The notes below the pieces were generated by a model. It did not search any database, was not told where the DNA came from, and saw nothing but the letters and a program-made list of their open reading frames with translations. A program made the translations under genes and the position numbers. From Muraenolepis orangiensis (Eukaryota; Chordata; Actinopteri; Gadiformes; Muraenolepididae), in NCBI GenBank assembly GCA_027704905.1, contig CM051002.1, positions 2,184,696-2,248,695 on the forward strand: a stretch of DNA of 64,000 nucleotides, given 5' to 3'. Numbering within the stretch: the stretch's first letter is position 1; the number at the start of each line of letters is the position of its first letter. Of the stretch, positions 1 to 12,166 are shown one piece after another.

Positions 1-782
1 ACATTTTCAGCATTATTACTGCAGCAAAAGCCAGAGCTCTTGTCTATTGGCAGAGTGCAAAGTCAGGTGGGATGATGGCACTATCCCTGCCTGGATGCTC
101 TTCTAACAGAACATCCACAATAACACACGGCTGGTTTAACAACCCTCCAACATCCATTTCTAGCATTGATTTCAATTAAACTATTGATGAAAAACTTGTT
201 TATGGTATGACATGAGAATATTTTCTCTTTTAGATGACCGACTCCACTCACAATTGCGGTGATCAGGTGATCACCCTGGCCTATAGTCGGATGTTGTATT
301 TGTTCCCATAGCAACCCAGACCTTTGGTGATGTAGGATCATACACACAGGCACACACAACCGTGCATGATGGTGCTGTCAGTGTGATGGTGTGGGGAAGG
401 TGGGGTTTTCCAGGCCGAATCAGGTTCCCTGAAGCTGAATGGTTTCAGGTTTATTTTCCATTGACATGGAATGCACGTCCCAAGCTGGGGGTGAGTGCAG
501 AATGGGCACAAGCCTTGTGTCGTTTAAAAAATAATACACAATAATACACATAGGAAAACAAGATGAAAACAGAAACGGAAACACAGCAATGTCTGGGAAA
601 TGCAGAGATTGCTGTAGTTGGTAAAGTCTATTTCTCTCCATGTGTATCTGAACAGAATCGAAAAACTCTCAGCACTACCTTGTTGTTGAGAATCCTTGGG
701 TTCAACCTGTTACACGGATTCCCAGGCCCCCACACAATGGCACAACACATTTCAAGGCTAACAACATGAGTTATTCAAGATT
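1..782. other. Non-genic stretch with a possible Tc1-like shard
   Basis: No host exon is recognisable. An 18-nt inverted repeat (GGTGATCA/TGATCACC) lies at 258-275. Around 362-400 the plus strand can be read as HDGAVSVMVWG, which resembles the conserved GG-S-VMVWG block of Tc1/mariner transposases. No flanking transposase motif or terminal repeat was found, so the shard is weakly supported. A 26-bp string at 477-502 recurs exactly at 3,321-3,346. Confidence 0.3.
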
Positions 783-1485
783 AAAGTTGATTTGATTTGC
801 CTTTTGCAACAAGTACAATAGAACCCTTACTCCCTATTCCGTCCCCTATACTAAACACTATACTAAACTATACAATACTATACTAAAAAATACTATATAC
901 TAATATAGTACTATAATAATACTATAAACAACACCATATACTACCTATGATATGCTTTACTATATACGATAAACAACCCTATATACTTGACTATGTACTG
1001 TACTATAAACAACACAATACTATAACAATGCTGTACACAATAAATATAACAAAGTGACTGATTATACAGTTGATATATACATATGGCGAATTGTGCAAAA
1101 AAAACATTTTAAAGTGCCAGTAGTGCAGCAGCATCATGAATACAGTGCAGTACAGTGCAGTAACTGTAATCACTCCAGAAAGTCCAGCAAAAGTATGATA
1201 GTGTAATGTAATATGGATGACAATGTAATGGTAGTGACAGCACTCCTAGCAGTTCAGTAGGCACACTGCCTGTGGATAAAAACGGTCCTTGAACCTGGTA
1301 GTCCTTGTACCGATGCTGCAGAACGGGTGACCAGACCGCAGATTAGAGAAGAGATGGTGCCCACAGTCCTTAGTGATGGAGATGGCCTTATTCCAACATC
1401 TGGTCCTAAAGATCTCCTCAATGCATGGAAGTGCACACCTGATAATCTTTTACACCGTCCTTACGACCCTCTGGATTGCTTTTTT
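783..1485 (-). mobile_element. 5'-truncated CR1/L2-like LINE, 3' end (copy A)
   Basis: Read on the minus strand, this is the last part of a LINE reverse-transcriptase ORF followed by its 3' UTR. It matches the plus-strand copies at 12,515-14,130 and 48,115-48,721 and the fragment at 45,945-46,240. Shared landmarks are the C-terminal region ending FIHRQCAY, the stretch AAAGTGCCAGTAGTGCAGCA, and the GGGAGTAAG block just before the end. The 5' part (endonuclease and catalytic RT) is missing, as expected for target-primed reverse transcription that stopped early. The A/T-rich 840-1,100 part is 3' UTR. The coding part is decayed. Boundaries are approximate and no target duplication was identified. 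Confidence 0.75.
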
Positions 1486-3573
1486 GTTCTGTACAGAGTC
1501 ATATGAGAGTGTGGGTATATGTGAGTAGGACGCAGTCTACGTGTGCTCTGTCAAATATAATAGTTAATTTCTTGGTGGTGCTATGGTGGTGCTATAGCAC
1601 CACCAAGCAGCCCCTGGGCGACCAAATTGTAGTTCTAGTAGTAAGGGTGCCATCTTTGCAGCTTGATGCAATGGGTGTGTATGTGGTTGCTACTTTATTT
1701 TGATAAAGAGTGATTATATTTCCCCAGAATATCGGGTGTGCTTTTATTTTAATATGAACGTATTATATAAATAGAGCTTCTTAAAGTTGTGCTATTGTCT
1801 ACGCTTAATCAATAAAGTAAACTGATTCAATTCTTGATCACATTGGATATGTGTATTCTAAAGAACTTTATATGCAGAAATACACAACTCCTCCAGATTC
1901 CTTTGTAAGTGGGTGCATAACTACTTAATAGTACTTAATCATTGTCGTCATTTGAGGTTGTTTTGTCTAAAAACCTTTACGTATGTTGTTTGCGTTGAAC
2001 CGAAACATGGCCTGGGAATCTGTCTAGAATTAGGTTGTTTTTCTGGTTCATCAGGTTGATTGATAAAGGGCTCAGCACATTCATGATGGGATGCTGTTCA
2101 CATGTAAAAACATTCCTCCATAGACTTCCACCTGTGAGAATCCATGTCCAGTCTAACTTCTGCTGCATGACAGAGGATACACACCGTTTTAAAGCATGTT
2201 GTTTCATATGTGTGCCCTATAACTGCTAAGCTATGCTCAGTAACGCCTTACATTTAATGTGAATGACCACACTTCATAAACACAGAAAGTAACTAACGTT
2301 AGAGATTATTTGTGTAGCCCTTTCTAACAATTATCACCAACTCTACATTTGTGTGGATTTAGTGGCTTCACACTTGAACGTTCTAAAAAATCCTGTTTGA
2401 GGAATAACATCATGGTGGAGACCCCAGGACATGTCTCAGAAGCACTGCTTCAATTGATCTATTGCCAAACAAAACTGTGTTTATTTCTTCAGCAGATGCA
2501 TTCTACAGCGTTTTTTACACGTCATTTAATCTACCAATGACCTGTGATTTCTATCCTACTGCGCATTGTTGGCATAAATCACAAGGAAACTCTTTTATTT
2601 ATGTATTGTCTTTTCTGAAACCTCACAGATGTAATATAAACAATGGCTTATTAAACAGCATGCTGCTGTCTGACATTTAGAGTGCTGACTGACAGAGGTG
2701 AATGTGCACTCAGTTGAAGACTGGTGGGAATGAAAGGACTGTGGATAAAACATGAAGATCAGCTCACCCTTACTTGGCACTACGAGTTCCAGAGACAATA
2801 TCAATAAGACAGAATGATCAAAATGCTAATACTGTAAGGGATAAAAACAAGCCAACATATATCAAAACATATGGAACGTAATGGCATGCAAATTACACTT
2901 TTGAGTCATTTGAAACTCTTTTTTAAATGCAGTAAACTTTATTGCTCTAATTACATTTTAACAATTGTATACTTGTGTACATTAGTAAAAAGTAAAAGAA
3001 AATAAGTATTATGTTTGTACGGTTTGTGTATATTGTTTCAATTTGGTTTTCATTTTGAGGAAACCAGATGGCCCTGTGCTGTTGCTGCTTCTTAACATTG
3101 AGAAAGCATCTTTGTTCATCTGAAACAGCCTCATTACTCATAATTACTACATATTCCATCTAGCTGGCTCAGCCTGCCTAAAGTCATTTAAAAAAGAATA
3201 ACCAATACTCTGCGTACATGAGCAGCTCCATCAGCTCTGTGCATCACCCATCAGAGAGGAAACACGCACCCACCCAGGAACACACACGTCCGCCACGCCG
3301 TGCTACGGAACTGATTTACTGTCCCAAGCTGGGGGTGAGTGCAGAACCACAAACAACAACAATATATTTACGAGCGCTAAACTACTCCCACCCAACGTGT
3401 CAATTCCAACAAAATTTGTCGATTTTCTCCTAAGCCCCCCCCCAAAGCCCTCTGGTCTTTGATTAACACCACCGACTGACGGCCTTCTTTGTGATTGGAG
3501 CCACTGACAGTTATGTGTGAATCAAACTACCGGTAATGTTTTGTCACGTCTGCCAGTGAGGGTGTGTGTGTGT
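1486..3573. other. Unique sequence, no gene seen
   Basis: Ordinary A/T-rich sequence with no supported exon or element. An imperfect palindrome lies at 1,571-1,607: GGTGGTGCTATAGCACCACC at 1,585-1,604 is a perfect 20-nt palindrome inside it. The 26-bp string shared with position 477 lies at 3,321-3,346. Confidence 0.5.
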
Positions 3574-3588
3574 GGGGGGGGGGGGGGG
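3574..3588. repeat. Poly(G) run
   Basis: Fifteen consecutive G after a short GT run. It is one of many poly(C)/poly(G) tracts in the window. Confidence 0.9.
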
Positions 3589-3661
3589 TAAGCAGAGAAG
3601 GCAATGGCCCTTTCACTGATCGGCTAAACGATTGCAGAGTGACAGTAACACTGCCACAGGC

Positions 3662-3835
<174 letters not shown>

Positions 3836-3973
3836 AGTGCTGAGAGGATATATCGCAGTTAAAGGAATACTTTGCTGCTTTTCAGCCACATTTGTATTAC
3901 AATGTGGGTAGTATATGTAAATAAACAATGATCATTTCCCCCTCCATTATGCTTCGCTAATTTGGTTGCCAGG

Positions 3974-4405
3974 TCTAGGGCTGTTGTTCTCTGGTCATGT
4001 AGCACCAGTTATTTAGGGCTGTTGTTCCGACTGTTGTTCTCTGGTCATGTAGCACCAGTTCTCTAGGGCTTTTGTCCCAACTGTTGTTCTCTGGTCATGT
4101 TGCACCAGTTCTCTAGGGGGGCGGTTGTTGTTCCAACTGTTGTTCTCTGGTCATGTAGCACCAGTTCTCTAGGGCTGTTGTTCCAACTGTTGTTCTCTGG
4201 TCATGTAGTACCAGTTCTCTAGGGCTGTTGTTCCAACTGTTGTTCTCTGGTCATGTAGCACCAGTTCTCTAGGGCTGTTGTTCCAACTGTTGTTCTCTGG
4301 TCATGTAGCACCAGTTCTCTAGGGCTTTTGTTCCAACTGTTGTTATCTGGTCATGCAGCACCAGTTCTCTAGGGCTGTTGTTCAAACTGTTCTCTGGTCA
4401 TGTTA
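3974..4405. repeat. 50-bp minisatellite, left block (about 9 units)
   Basis: The unit is about 50 bp and contains CTCTGGTCATGTAGCACCAG and CTAGGGCTGTTGTTCC. About nine copies carry small substitutions and short indels. The same array resumes at 6,086, so the two blocks were once one array. Confidence 0.93.
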
Positions 4406-4436
4406 ATTTCTATATAGTTATCTTGTTAATATAACT
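4406..4436 (+). mobile_element. Possible 5' stub of the LINE that split the minisatellite
   Basis: A short A/T-rich segment lies between the last left minisatellite unit and the poly(C) edge of the hAT copy. It is not minisatellite sequence. It is interpreted as the part of the inserted LINE left of the nested hAT element. This rests on position only. Confidence 0.3.
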
Positions 4437-4610
4437 CCCCCCCCCCCCCAAGTTGAGTTACAAGTTGACCATAGTTGGCAAAGGTATTTAATGTAGTGAA
4501 GTAACAGCACAACCACACAGAGGCTATCGATGAAAGGGACAGTCTAAAACGCAGAACGTGAAAAGGCTTAACGTAACTTAAAGTTCCAAAACAGCGATGT
4601 AACAGCGAAT

Positions 4611-4761
4611 ATCAAAACCTAATCCTACTATTACGGAAGTTATGTTACATTAAGTGTTTTCCTCTCATAAAGCTGCGTTAAGACTTTTCCTTACTGGCTC
4701 AATAGAGAGGAAAACACTTAATGTAACATAACATCTGTAATAGTAGGATTTAGGTTTTGAT
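4611..4761. repeat. Large inverted repeat inside hAT copy 1
   Basis: Arms 4,611-4,666 and 4,705-4,761 are near-perfect reverse complements around a 38-nt spacer. Copy 2 lacks this sequence but has a different hairpin at the equivalent place (49,731-49,853). Confidence 0.9.
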
Positions 4762-5068
4762 TTTTTGAAGTGAAAATGCAAATGACAAGACGTATGCCAG
4801 AGAAATTGGGGCTTTATTCAATTAGGACTATTAGGTTTCATAGACAAATGGCTGCCACACAACCACACCTTCATAACAATTATGCAATCCAATGCAAAGA
4901 ACGATCAAGTCAAAACTCTCAATTTAAATGCACAATGCTTAACAAACTCAAGACAGCCATTAACTAATCATTCAACAAGTGTGTGGAAACAAAATGCAAC
5001 CAGCTCAATGAGACGCAACACTACGAAAAAACCAGCAAAGACAAATGAGTCCCACTCACCAATGATGT

Positions 5069-5364
5069 TCACTTAAAGACCAAATCCATTCTCCTGTCCT
5101 TCTGGATGAATGTTTCGATAACCCGGTCATAAAGCTGATCACTGCTTTTCAGATCCAAAATAAGTTGCCTTTCAACAGCTATGGAAGCTAATGCAGTGAG
5201 TCGGGATTGTCCTGTTTTGTTCCTCCATATGTTTTTATCCGTTTGAGGGCGGGTGGTGATGGGGATCGTTCCAACTTTTTTATAATGTCAATCTTTTCAC
5301 TGAATGGTCATCTTGAAAAGGGGACTAACAACAATTCCGCAACATCATCTTCACCTGTTGCCAT
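5069..5364 (-). pseudogene. hAT transposase N-terminal remnant
   Basis: The start region (MATGEDDV) equals that of copy 2. Further on, minus-strand frames read IAVERQLILDLKSSDQLYD and KDRRMDLVFK, a helical segment like the one following the zinc finger in ZMYM1-like hAT proteins. The TTF-type zinc-finger segment present in copy 2 is deleted here. The distance from the start codon to the shared stop is not a multiple of three, so a frame break is present. A GTGAGT-like splice donor follows, which suggests the original transposase continued in a second exon that is now lost. Confidence 0.55.
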
Positions 5365-5850
5365 TTTGATGTAAAAAATCTACATGGAAAAAAAACAATG
5401 TAGCACTAAGCTAGATCCTCTGTCTTGAGGGACCTTCTAGCATACTATGGAACTGTGGGGAAATCTGAAAGAATACGCCCATTGGCTACAAATCACTATA
5501 TGATTGGTTGATCAAATTGTCAATCCAAACGTACGCTCTCATTCAGTCTAAGAGCCAAAGCATTCGCGAGTACTTTGGTTGAAGGATATTCTTCCCAGCA
5601 ACCCAGAAAAATATCTAATTGGTTGCATTTTTTTCTAACACAAAACCACTCAAATGCGTAGTGCATGGACCGAGAAAGACAAACAAATCAACATAACACT
5701 GTAATATAACCGATCAACAACACAAATACAATTCTCATTTATTCATTTTTTTTAATTTTTTTTTATTCATTGATTTGTTCTTTCTTTTCTTTTTTCTGAG
5801 GGTTCAGGGTCTTCTCTGAATACCTGGAAGGCCCTGACGCTTCACCACTG

Positions 5851-6085
5851 GTTGATACTTGTATACTGATATCTTACCTGTATTTGTGTGTATATATATA
5901 TATATATACCTATAATTCTGCACATATCTCATACCTACTTTATGTTATTTTATACCGGTTTCATTTAACCACTGAACATCAAATATTACCATACACTTTA
6001 CTGCAACATTCGCACTCTGGTTAGATGCCAAATTATTTTTGCTGTACTGTACTTGTGCTGTGCAATGACAATAAATTAGAATAAA
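5851..6085 (+). mobile_element. LINE 3' end (CR1/L2-like tail)
   Basis: The sequence ends GTGCTGTGCAATGACAATAA followed by short A/T repeats, the usual 3' terminus of fish CR1/L2-like LINEs. An upstream LINE-like 3' UTR with (TA)n is visible. It is flanked on the right by a resumption of the 50-bp minisatellite and on the left by hAT copy 1. The likely history is LINE into minisatellite, then hAT into LINE. Confidence 0.65.
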
Positions 6086-6396
6086 ATCTAATGTAGCACC
6101 AGTTTTCTAGGGCTGTTGTTCTAACTGTTGTTCTCTGGTCATGTAGCACCAGTTCTCTAGGGATGTTGTTCCAACTGTTGTTTTCTGGTCATGTAGCACC
6201 AGTTCTCTAGGGCTGTTGTTCCAACTGTTGTTCTCTGGTCATGTAGCACCAGTTCTCAAGGGCTGTTGTTCCGACGGTTGTCCTCTGGTCAAGTAGCACC
6301 AGTTCTCTAGGGCTGTTGTTCCAACGGTTGTCCTCTGGTCATGTAGCACCAGTTCTCTTGGGTTGTTGTTCCGATGGTTGTTCTCTGGTCATTTAG
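6086..6396. repeat. 50-bp minisatellite, right block (about 6 units)
   Basis: It has the same unit as 3,974-4,405 (CTCTGGTCATGTAGCACCAG). The first unit starts mid-unit at ATGTAGCACC, where the left block stops, which supports interruption by an insertion. Confidence 0.93.
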
Positions 6397-9300
6397 AATC
6401 AATTTATGTTTGTGTTGGCCTTTCTACTGCATAGACAGCCTCGCTTTATGGACAGCCCTACCTTCCTTCGGAAAAATACTTGAATTAGCAGGACGGCATG
6501 CAGAAACAATAAATAAAAGGTTTTCTAGCATGCAAATGTGCCTTAATGATGTTTTGAATCACATTGATTGTGAAGTGTGTTATACTGTTGCCTTAAAGGG
6601 TGACATCAATTGACTCCTTCCTGTGCTTTTCTCTTTTGCTCTATTTGATTATCTGTTTGGCAGATATTAGTCTGGCTAGGGACATTTCATACAGACTACT
6701 TAATTTCCTCACGGCAAGACACAAAGTGCTTCTCACAAGTTGCATACATTCTGAGCAGATTGAGCAGCACTTTGAATACATGCATTCATGTATTATTATT
6801 GGGTTGTTTCTTTTCTTGAGAGGTTTTCACATTGATGCTTTCTCACAGATCGCAGAGGTTGAGGAGCAGGTGTTCTTTGTGTTCTCTGTATAAGTGTACC
6901 GTGAACCATCATGAATGCAGCAGGACCTCTCATCCCCCATTTGGTAGGCCTACCTCCAGTCTGTTCACAGAGGAACCCTGTTTCGCTGCTCCATGGAGGA
7001 AACCATTATGTACTTGGCAGGCTGTTTATATTGCTGCATTATTCATTTCTTAATTTTCCATTTTGGCCATCATTGGGAACTAATGTAGGGTTTTGGGATA
7101 CCAAGCCAACAAAACCAAATAAGCCATCTCTATTGTCTGAATCAATCATTCACCATTGGCTAAATGAGGCAATTGGAAATCTTTATATATTTATTTCTTC
7201 CCAACAGTTTGTGTGTAACAGTGGTCAGAGCGGTCAAGGGCTGACGGCATGAACAACATGATTTTCCTGCTTGTTCTGGTAAATAATGAGAATGTGTTTA
7301 TCAGACTAGACAATGTTATCTATATACCAGACGAGGCTCGTCCATCCAGGAAAGGACCACCCCCTCCCCACCAAAATTGCAGAAAAATAAACTTGCAAGA
7401 GAAAAAGAAATAGACATTAATTTAACTGATTAATCTGTGAAAGCACTGCTAATATTACTATTTCAACACTTCGAGGGCACAAAAATCATGTCCCGTGTCA
7501 AAATACCCCCTACCGCAATTGAAAATAACTGTACGGGGGTCTGTCCTCCCCAAGCTCCTCATTGAAGTCCATTGTAAAACTGTTGGACCCCAGCGGCCGG
7601 TGTGTCCTAGTTTTAAGCACAAGTGTGTAAGGCAGCAAGGGATGACGATCCTCCTTTAGGGTGGGTCTAGCCAGAGGCTCTGTGAACCAATCAGCAGAGC
7701 TCTCTGCGCTGGTGAAAACCCAATCAGAGTTTTGTGGGGAGCATTATTGTCATGCTAGGATCTATTTTGTGTCATTCATTAATTCTGTGTTCCAGGCAAC
7801 TTGTGAGTCGTATATTTTCGACTTAAAACTTTCGAGTTCCGACCTCAAAGCGTTCCAGGTGCATGACGCCAAACGTAAACAGAAAGCTTGGCTGACTGTG
7901 ACATGGTGGTGTTTCTTTGTCTCGTTATTAGACAATTTATGTGATTTAAGTGCATAACTGGTTTTACTGTATTATAGTATGTCTAGTATTTTAATTAAAT
8001 ACAGGTAAATATTCCTAAAATCTCACTTAATTTCAATTATGTTAGCTTTATTTGGTAGCAATCAATTTAGCATTTCAATTTAATTTGGCTTGTCTGATAA
8101 AATGACCCAGTAATACACTGTCAAAATTCATAGAGATGCCGGATGAGGTACTGCGTCATTGACACTATCTTTATAGTACGCCTATATTTTCACTTGAACA
8201 ACATCATTCCCACAAGGCTTTAGGTTGTTTATTTCCTCATGGTTGCCCCTCAGGCGTGATGGTGTCTGTGGGACATTGAGCTATTGAATGAAAACATATC
8301 TATGTGACAGGGATTTTGAGGTGGGGGGATTGGATTGTCTCACTGTATTACTAGGGTGCCATTAATCTCATTCCCTGACTCTCGAATCCAATGGCATATT
8401 TCATCTTGCAGGTTTTTTAAGCCTTTTCCCAATTAACAATGGGTTTCTATGTCACACTGAGTGAAAGTGCCAAGACAATGACACAATAGTTACTGTGGAA
8501 TATGTGTAGTATTGGTTCACTGAGATGGAGCATCACCATGGTACATCAATAAGAACAAATGAGGACCATGTGGTACAGGCCTCTGGGGAGCCCCTCTGCG
8601 GTACGCCTTTTCACATGACTTGCCTTTTCAAGCTTACAGACCTCAGTGTTATAGGCTACCACTTTCTTTGGATCCTTGGCCCTCTTGAATTCAATTGCAC
8701 GCAGTCTAGCCATTCCTACGGTCTTGCCCTAGTCAAGGGAGATGTCAAGGGAGGTGTGACATAAGGATAGACTCCGTCCACCAAGACTCGGTGGCTGCCC
8801 CAAGCAAGTGATAATTCTTAGCTTGGACCAAGTGGCTTGGACCGAGTGGCTACTCATTCATGTTGATGGGGAACTACAGCCTTTCCACGTTTTGGTACAA
8901 CTCATTGAGTGGTGATGGAGATAGGGATGCACTCTACAAAAGAAGGGAGGGATTCAACCTCCTTGTTGGACTTTGCAGTGTCCAGTCCAGATGAGCCTTG
9001 ATTGCTGCTGGTGCTCCTGGTGGGCCGACTCGACCTGGGGCCATAGGTGAGATAAAGTGATTATGACCTAGGCCAATTATAAATAAGCGGGGTGACTTAG
9101 CGTCAGTGGCAGTCCATATAGGTATTTATATTTCCTTTTGAAGGGAAAAGACAGGGTGTGTGTGCTGACAGAGAAGGTTGGTCTACAGTAAGAATACAGT
9201 TAATGTGAACCAAGCAGAGCTCACCTTTATTGAAACACTAGCTCCCTAAAGTATCTCCACTCCTTGCCTCCCTGTTCTAAGTCCTCTGGTTCTCCATCAA

Positions 9301-9630
9301 GCTCAAGACTTTGAACTGCTGAATGCGAAAGGAGAGTTCACTCTGATCCATTGTTTAGAAGTTCAAGGACAGAAGGGCTAACCTGTTAATTTTTGAGTTT
9401 CTCCAGTAGCCTGTGTGAACTTCTTTCATCACAAAGATGAACGCCCCCCCCCCCGGCGGCTCCTCCCCTCACCTGCACACCAAGTCTCTTGTAGTATATG
9501 AAAAAAATGCATAAGATCTATCCAAATATTTTAATAAAAAATATATTAATCTTAATTTTAATGACATGAATTATGTTCATAAGATCGTTTTTTCGAACAC
9601 TGCGACAATCCAAACTATGAAGACACAGGC
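6397..9630. other. Unique sequence, no gene seen
   Basis: Several frames of 70-110 codons exist, but none shows a recognisable domain, splice structure or codon bias, and their sizes fit chance in A/T-rich DNA. No repeat family was recognised. A short poly(C) run occurs near 9,446. Confidence 0.45.
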
Positions 9631-9631
9631 C

Positions 9632-10100
9632 CGTTCACACTTTTTTCTACGTTGAGATCCGATCTCTGAAACCATATACGGTTTAGTGGTTTAATGTGGT
9701 CTAGGCCACTTGCGACCACATGACATTACTTCTTTCAGTCTGAACGCAAATGTGGCCACATTAAGGACCGCACCCTCAACTGATGTCCTCTGTTTAAGCG
9801 GAAGTAGGACTCCGACAAGTCAATAACACCATTACAACACCAACACTGGCCAAGTACTAAACAAGCAGTAATTAAGAGGCGGAATGGATCCTCGCGGATG
9901 GTCAACTCCGGAAACATGCTGCCTCATTACCATTTGGGCTGAAGAGTCAGTTCAGGGCAAACTTGGTGATTTGTATGGCAACCACGTGATTTATGAATTT
10001 ATTAAAATATTCGTTGCAAGCAGAAATCCTGTACGTGTAGGGAATTAAGTTCGGATCTCAAATGGTCTCATCAGACCATTCTTAATGCAAAGTGTGAACG
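9632..10100. mobile_element. MITE-like element with 12-bp inverted ends
   Basis: CGTTCACACTTT (9,632-9,643) is the exact reverse complement of AAAGTGTGAACG (10,089-10,100). Inside, related strings such as GAGATCCGATCTC and GGATCTCAAATGG suggest sub-terminal symmetry. No transposase is encoded. The superfamily is not determined and the target duplication is unclear. A similar TTTCACACTG/CAGTGTGAAA pair bounds 54,553-54,835. Confidence 0.5.
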
Positions 10101-10654
10101 CATCTACTAACGTCCACTTGCCATTGGATCTCTCAAACTGCATTTGAACCACATGTTAATGCCAAGTCACAACTAGGCCACAGGCTGATAAGATACTGGA
10201 GGGTGAGATTGCATCAAAGCATGGGAAGTCAAGGATTAGACAAAACCGGCTGATGATGGAGGATTGGCAGATGCGTAGGCATGGAGGAATGTGAGGCTGA
10301 AGACTGGTGAAGGACCGAATGATGGCGAGGAGACCAGTTGGGGATGAGCTGAAGGAGGAGAGTGACGGGTGTAGTGTGGGTAAAGGGGAAGGGGGGTTGT
10401 CTGCGTGGGCTCTGGTGCTTCATTATGAGTGTTTCTGGACTAAGCCTGACTTGTCAAGGAGTAGCTGCTTTCTGGGCTGGAAGCGCTCCATAAGGCGCTG
10501 CGTTCTGGAATGCTGTCTCGCAGAAGGTGGGTTTGGTTCACTAGTGCTAGTGAGGGGTTGACTGGTCAGGGTGCTCAGAATACTTGTCCTCATAATGTCT
10601 TTCTTCCTGTTGGCACTCATATGGGCCTTGTGTGCTTTCTGTATTCCTAGCTCT
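10101..10654. other. Unique sequence, no gene seen
   Basis: No supported exon. A purine-rich stretch at about 10,230-10,420 gives overlapping frames on both strands without domain similarity. Confidence 0.4.
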
Positions 10655-10744
10655 TACCCTATCGTCAATTTGAGACATTCATGTGGTCCTTCGAGTCATC
10701 CTCCAAACCAGCGCTTAGAGGACTATCAAATTGACGATAGGGTA
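10655..10744. repeat. 90-bp foldback with 19-bp perfect arms
   Basis: TACCCTATCGTCAATTTGA at 10,655-10,673 is the exact reverse complement of 10,726-10,744, with a 52-nt spacer. It may be a tiny MITE or an inverted duplication. Confidence 0.85.
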
Positions 10745-12166
10745 TCCTCCATCTGAAGGGAGGGACAACTGATGTTTCCAATTTAAGGCATGCATTGCCA
10801 CTATGCACACATGTAGAGCAAGAAGATTGAGGCTTTTATGAGATTTTTTGTGTACTGTGTATCTGAATCACAGGGGCTTATCTTGTGTCGCTGCCAGACA
10901 GAAAAAATAAATTGGACAGAATATATAGAGTAGACCATTGACTAGGAGTGATTAGGTCCACACCATTGAAATATACGCAGAGGGTTGCTGAATGGTATGG
11001 CTCTATAATTACACTAGATTGGATTACACAGTCCATACATTTTTTCTTTCACCGTGTCACATGTATTAAACATCAGCTTTACATGTATTTAGTATTATTA
11101 ATTCTAACCACCTTGGTATTCTTAAAAATGTTCATTGACGTTTGTTATTCCTAAAGTTAGTCTTATGGCATGAGGACGGTAACATTAATTATAAACCCAG
11201 GGAAAGAGGAATGAGGAAAACGGACATTTAACAGGACAGGAATTTGTTATACTACGAAGACAACCAACACCCAACATAAATCAAACACGCTTCCGTGAAA
11301 GGACGTTTTGACCGACTCCGGTACACTAGGTTTAACAATGCCACTAGCAATTACACTCAGCGTAAATGCTCACAAAAGAGCAACACAGCAAACACGGTCA
11401 CAAGAAACACTCATGAAAACGGCCTTCTGGTCAACGGCGTTGTCTGTGCGTGTCCCGAGGCCTTTTAAACCACCAGCGTCCTGATGAACAATTGAGCAGG
11501 GGTGTGCTCCAGCACTCGCTGTCATGGTTATGACAGGGAAGGCCGGTACCTGGAGAGAGGCACAGCAAGAAACACATGAGCCACACTACGTAACGTGTCA
11601 TGTGTGGGCCGAGATTAAATATTCCTAACTTTAACGATGCCATGAAAAAATATGTTTGTTTCAGTGTTAACCTCTCTCCTATGATGCTGTATGGAACATG
11701 GATCCAGTTCAGCAAGGTATTTCACAAATGTAACAAGGATCAGTGCTAAATACTATCGCATGGCAGGGTGAGTCTTCACTAAACACACCTTTGTGAGTAT
11801 TTCATTCAAATGAAAGCATGAGTGAAAGGCGTTTGCTCCTCACCCATACCAAAACTATGGCTTAATTTAGTTGAATAACTTATTTTTGTTCCCTCATTGC
11901 CAGACATTGATTGTATAAGTTTCTGACTGCAAAAAAAAGTGTAGGCTAAGAGATATACTCTGATAGATATACTTTGCCTTTGACAATGCCCTCTCCCAAC
12001 CCACTGCACAAGCTGAAAGACTATAATGGTAATGATCTTTTTAAATTCCCTTCAGCTAAAAAATAATTGAGGAGACCTGACGTTTGTGAGGTTGTGGTGC
12101 AGATTCTGGATGTTCTGTGTGCAAAACTCACACATCAGAAATTAGAGTAACATCTGAAGTCTGATA
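10745..12166. other. Unique sequence, no gene seen
   Basis: No domain-bearing frame, RNA gene or clear repeat was found. Confidence 0.4.

Larger units (their letters stand above)
4437..5850 (-). mobile_element. Defective hAT transposon (ZMYM/TTF-type), copy 1
   Basis: The right edge (5,830-5,850) is the reverse complement of the terminal sequence CAGTGGTGAAGCGTCAGG, identical to the left end of copy 2 at 48,730. CAGTGG starts are typical of hAT elements. Interior blocks match copy 2 collinearly: the subterminal direct match around CAATTTGATCAACCAATCAT, the ATG region near 5,364, the 3' side AACTTTAAGTTACGTTAAG, and a poly(C) tract (4,437-4,449) equal to the poly(G) of copy 2. The left terminal repeat is absent or too decayed to see. 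A 56/57-nt foldback (4,611-4,666 with 4,705-4,761) sits inside. Transposase is not intact, so the copy is non-autonomous. Confidence 0.8.

Noticed and set aside
362..544. Tc1/mariner transposase gene
   Set aside because: Only one short motif-like match. No catalytic residues or inverted ends, so it was not annotated as a gene.
6374..7252. Four overlapping 73-113-codon plus frames
   Set aside because: No domain, no consistent frame and no splice structure. Fits chance.
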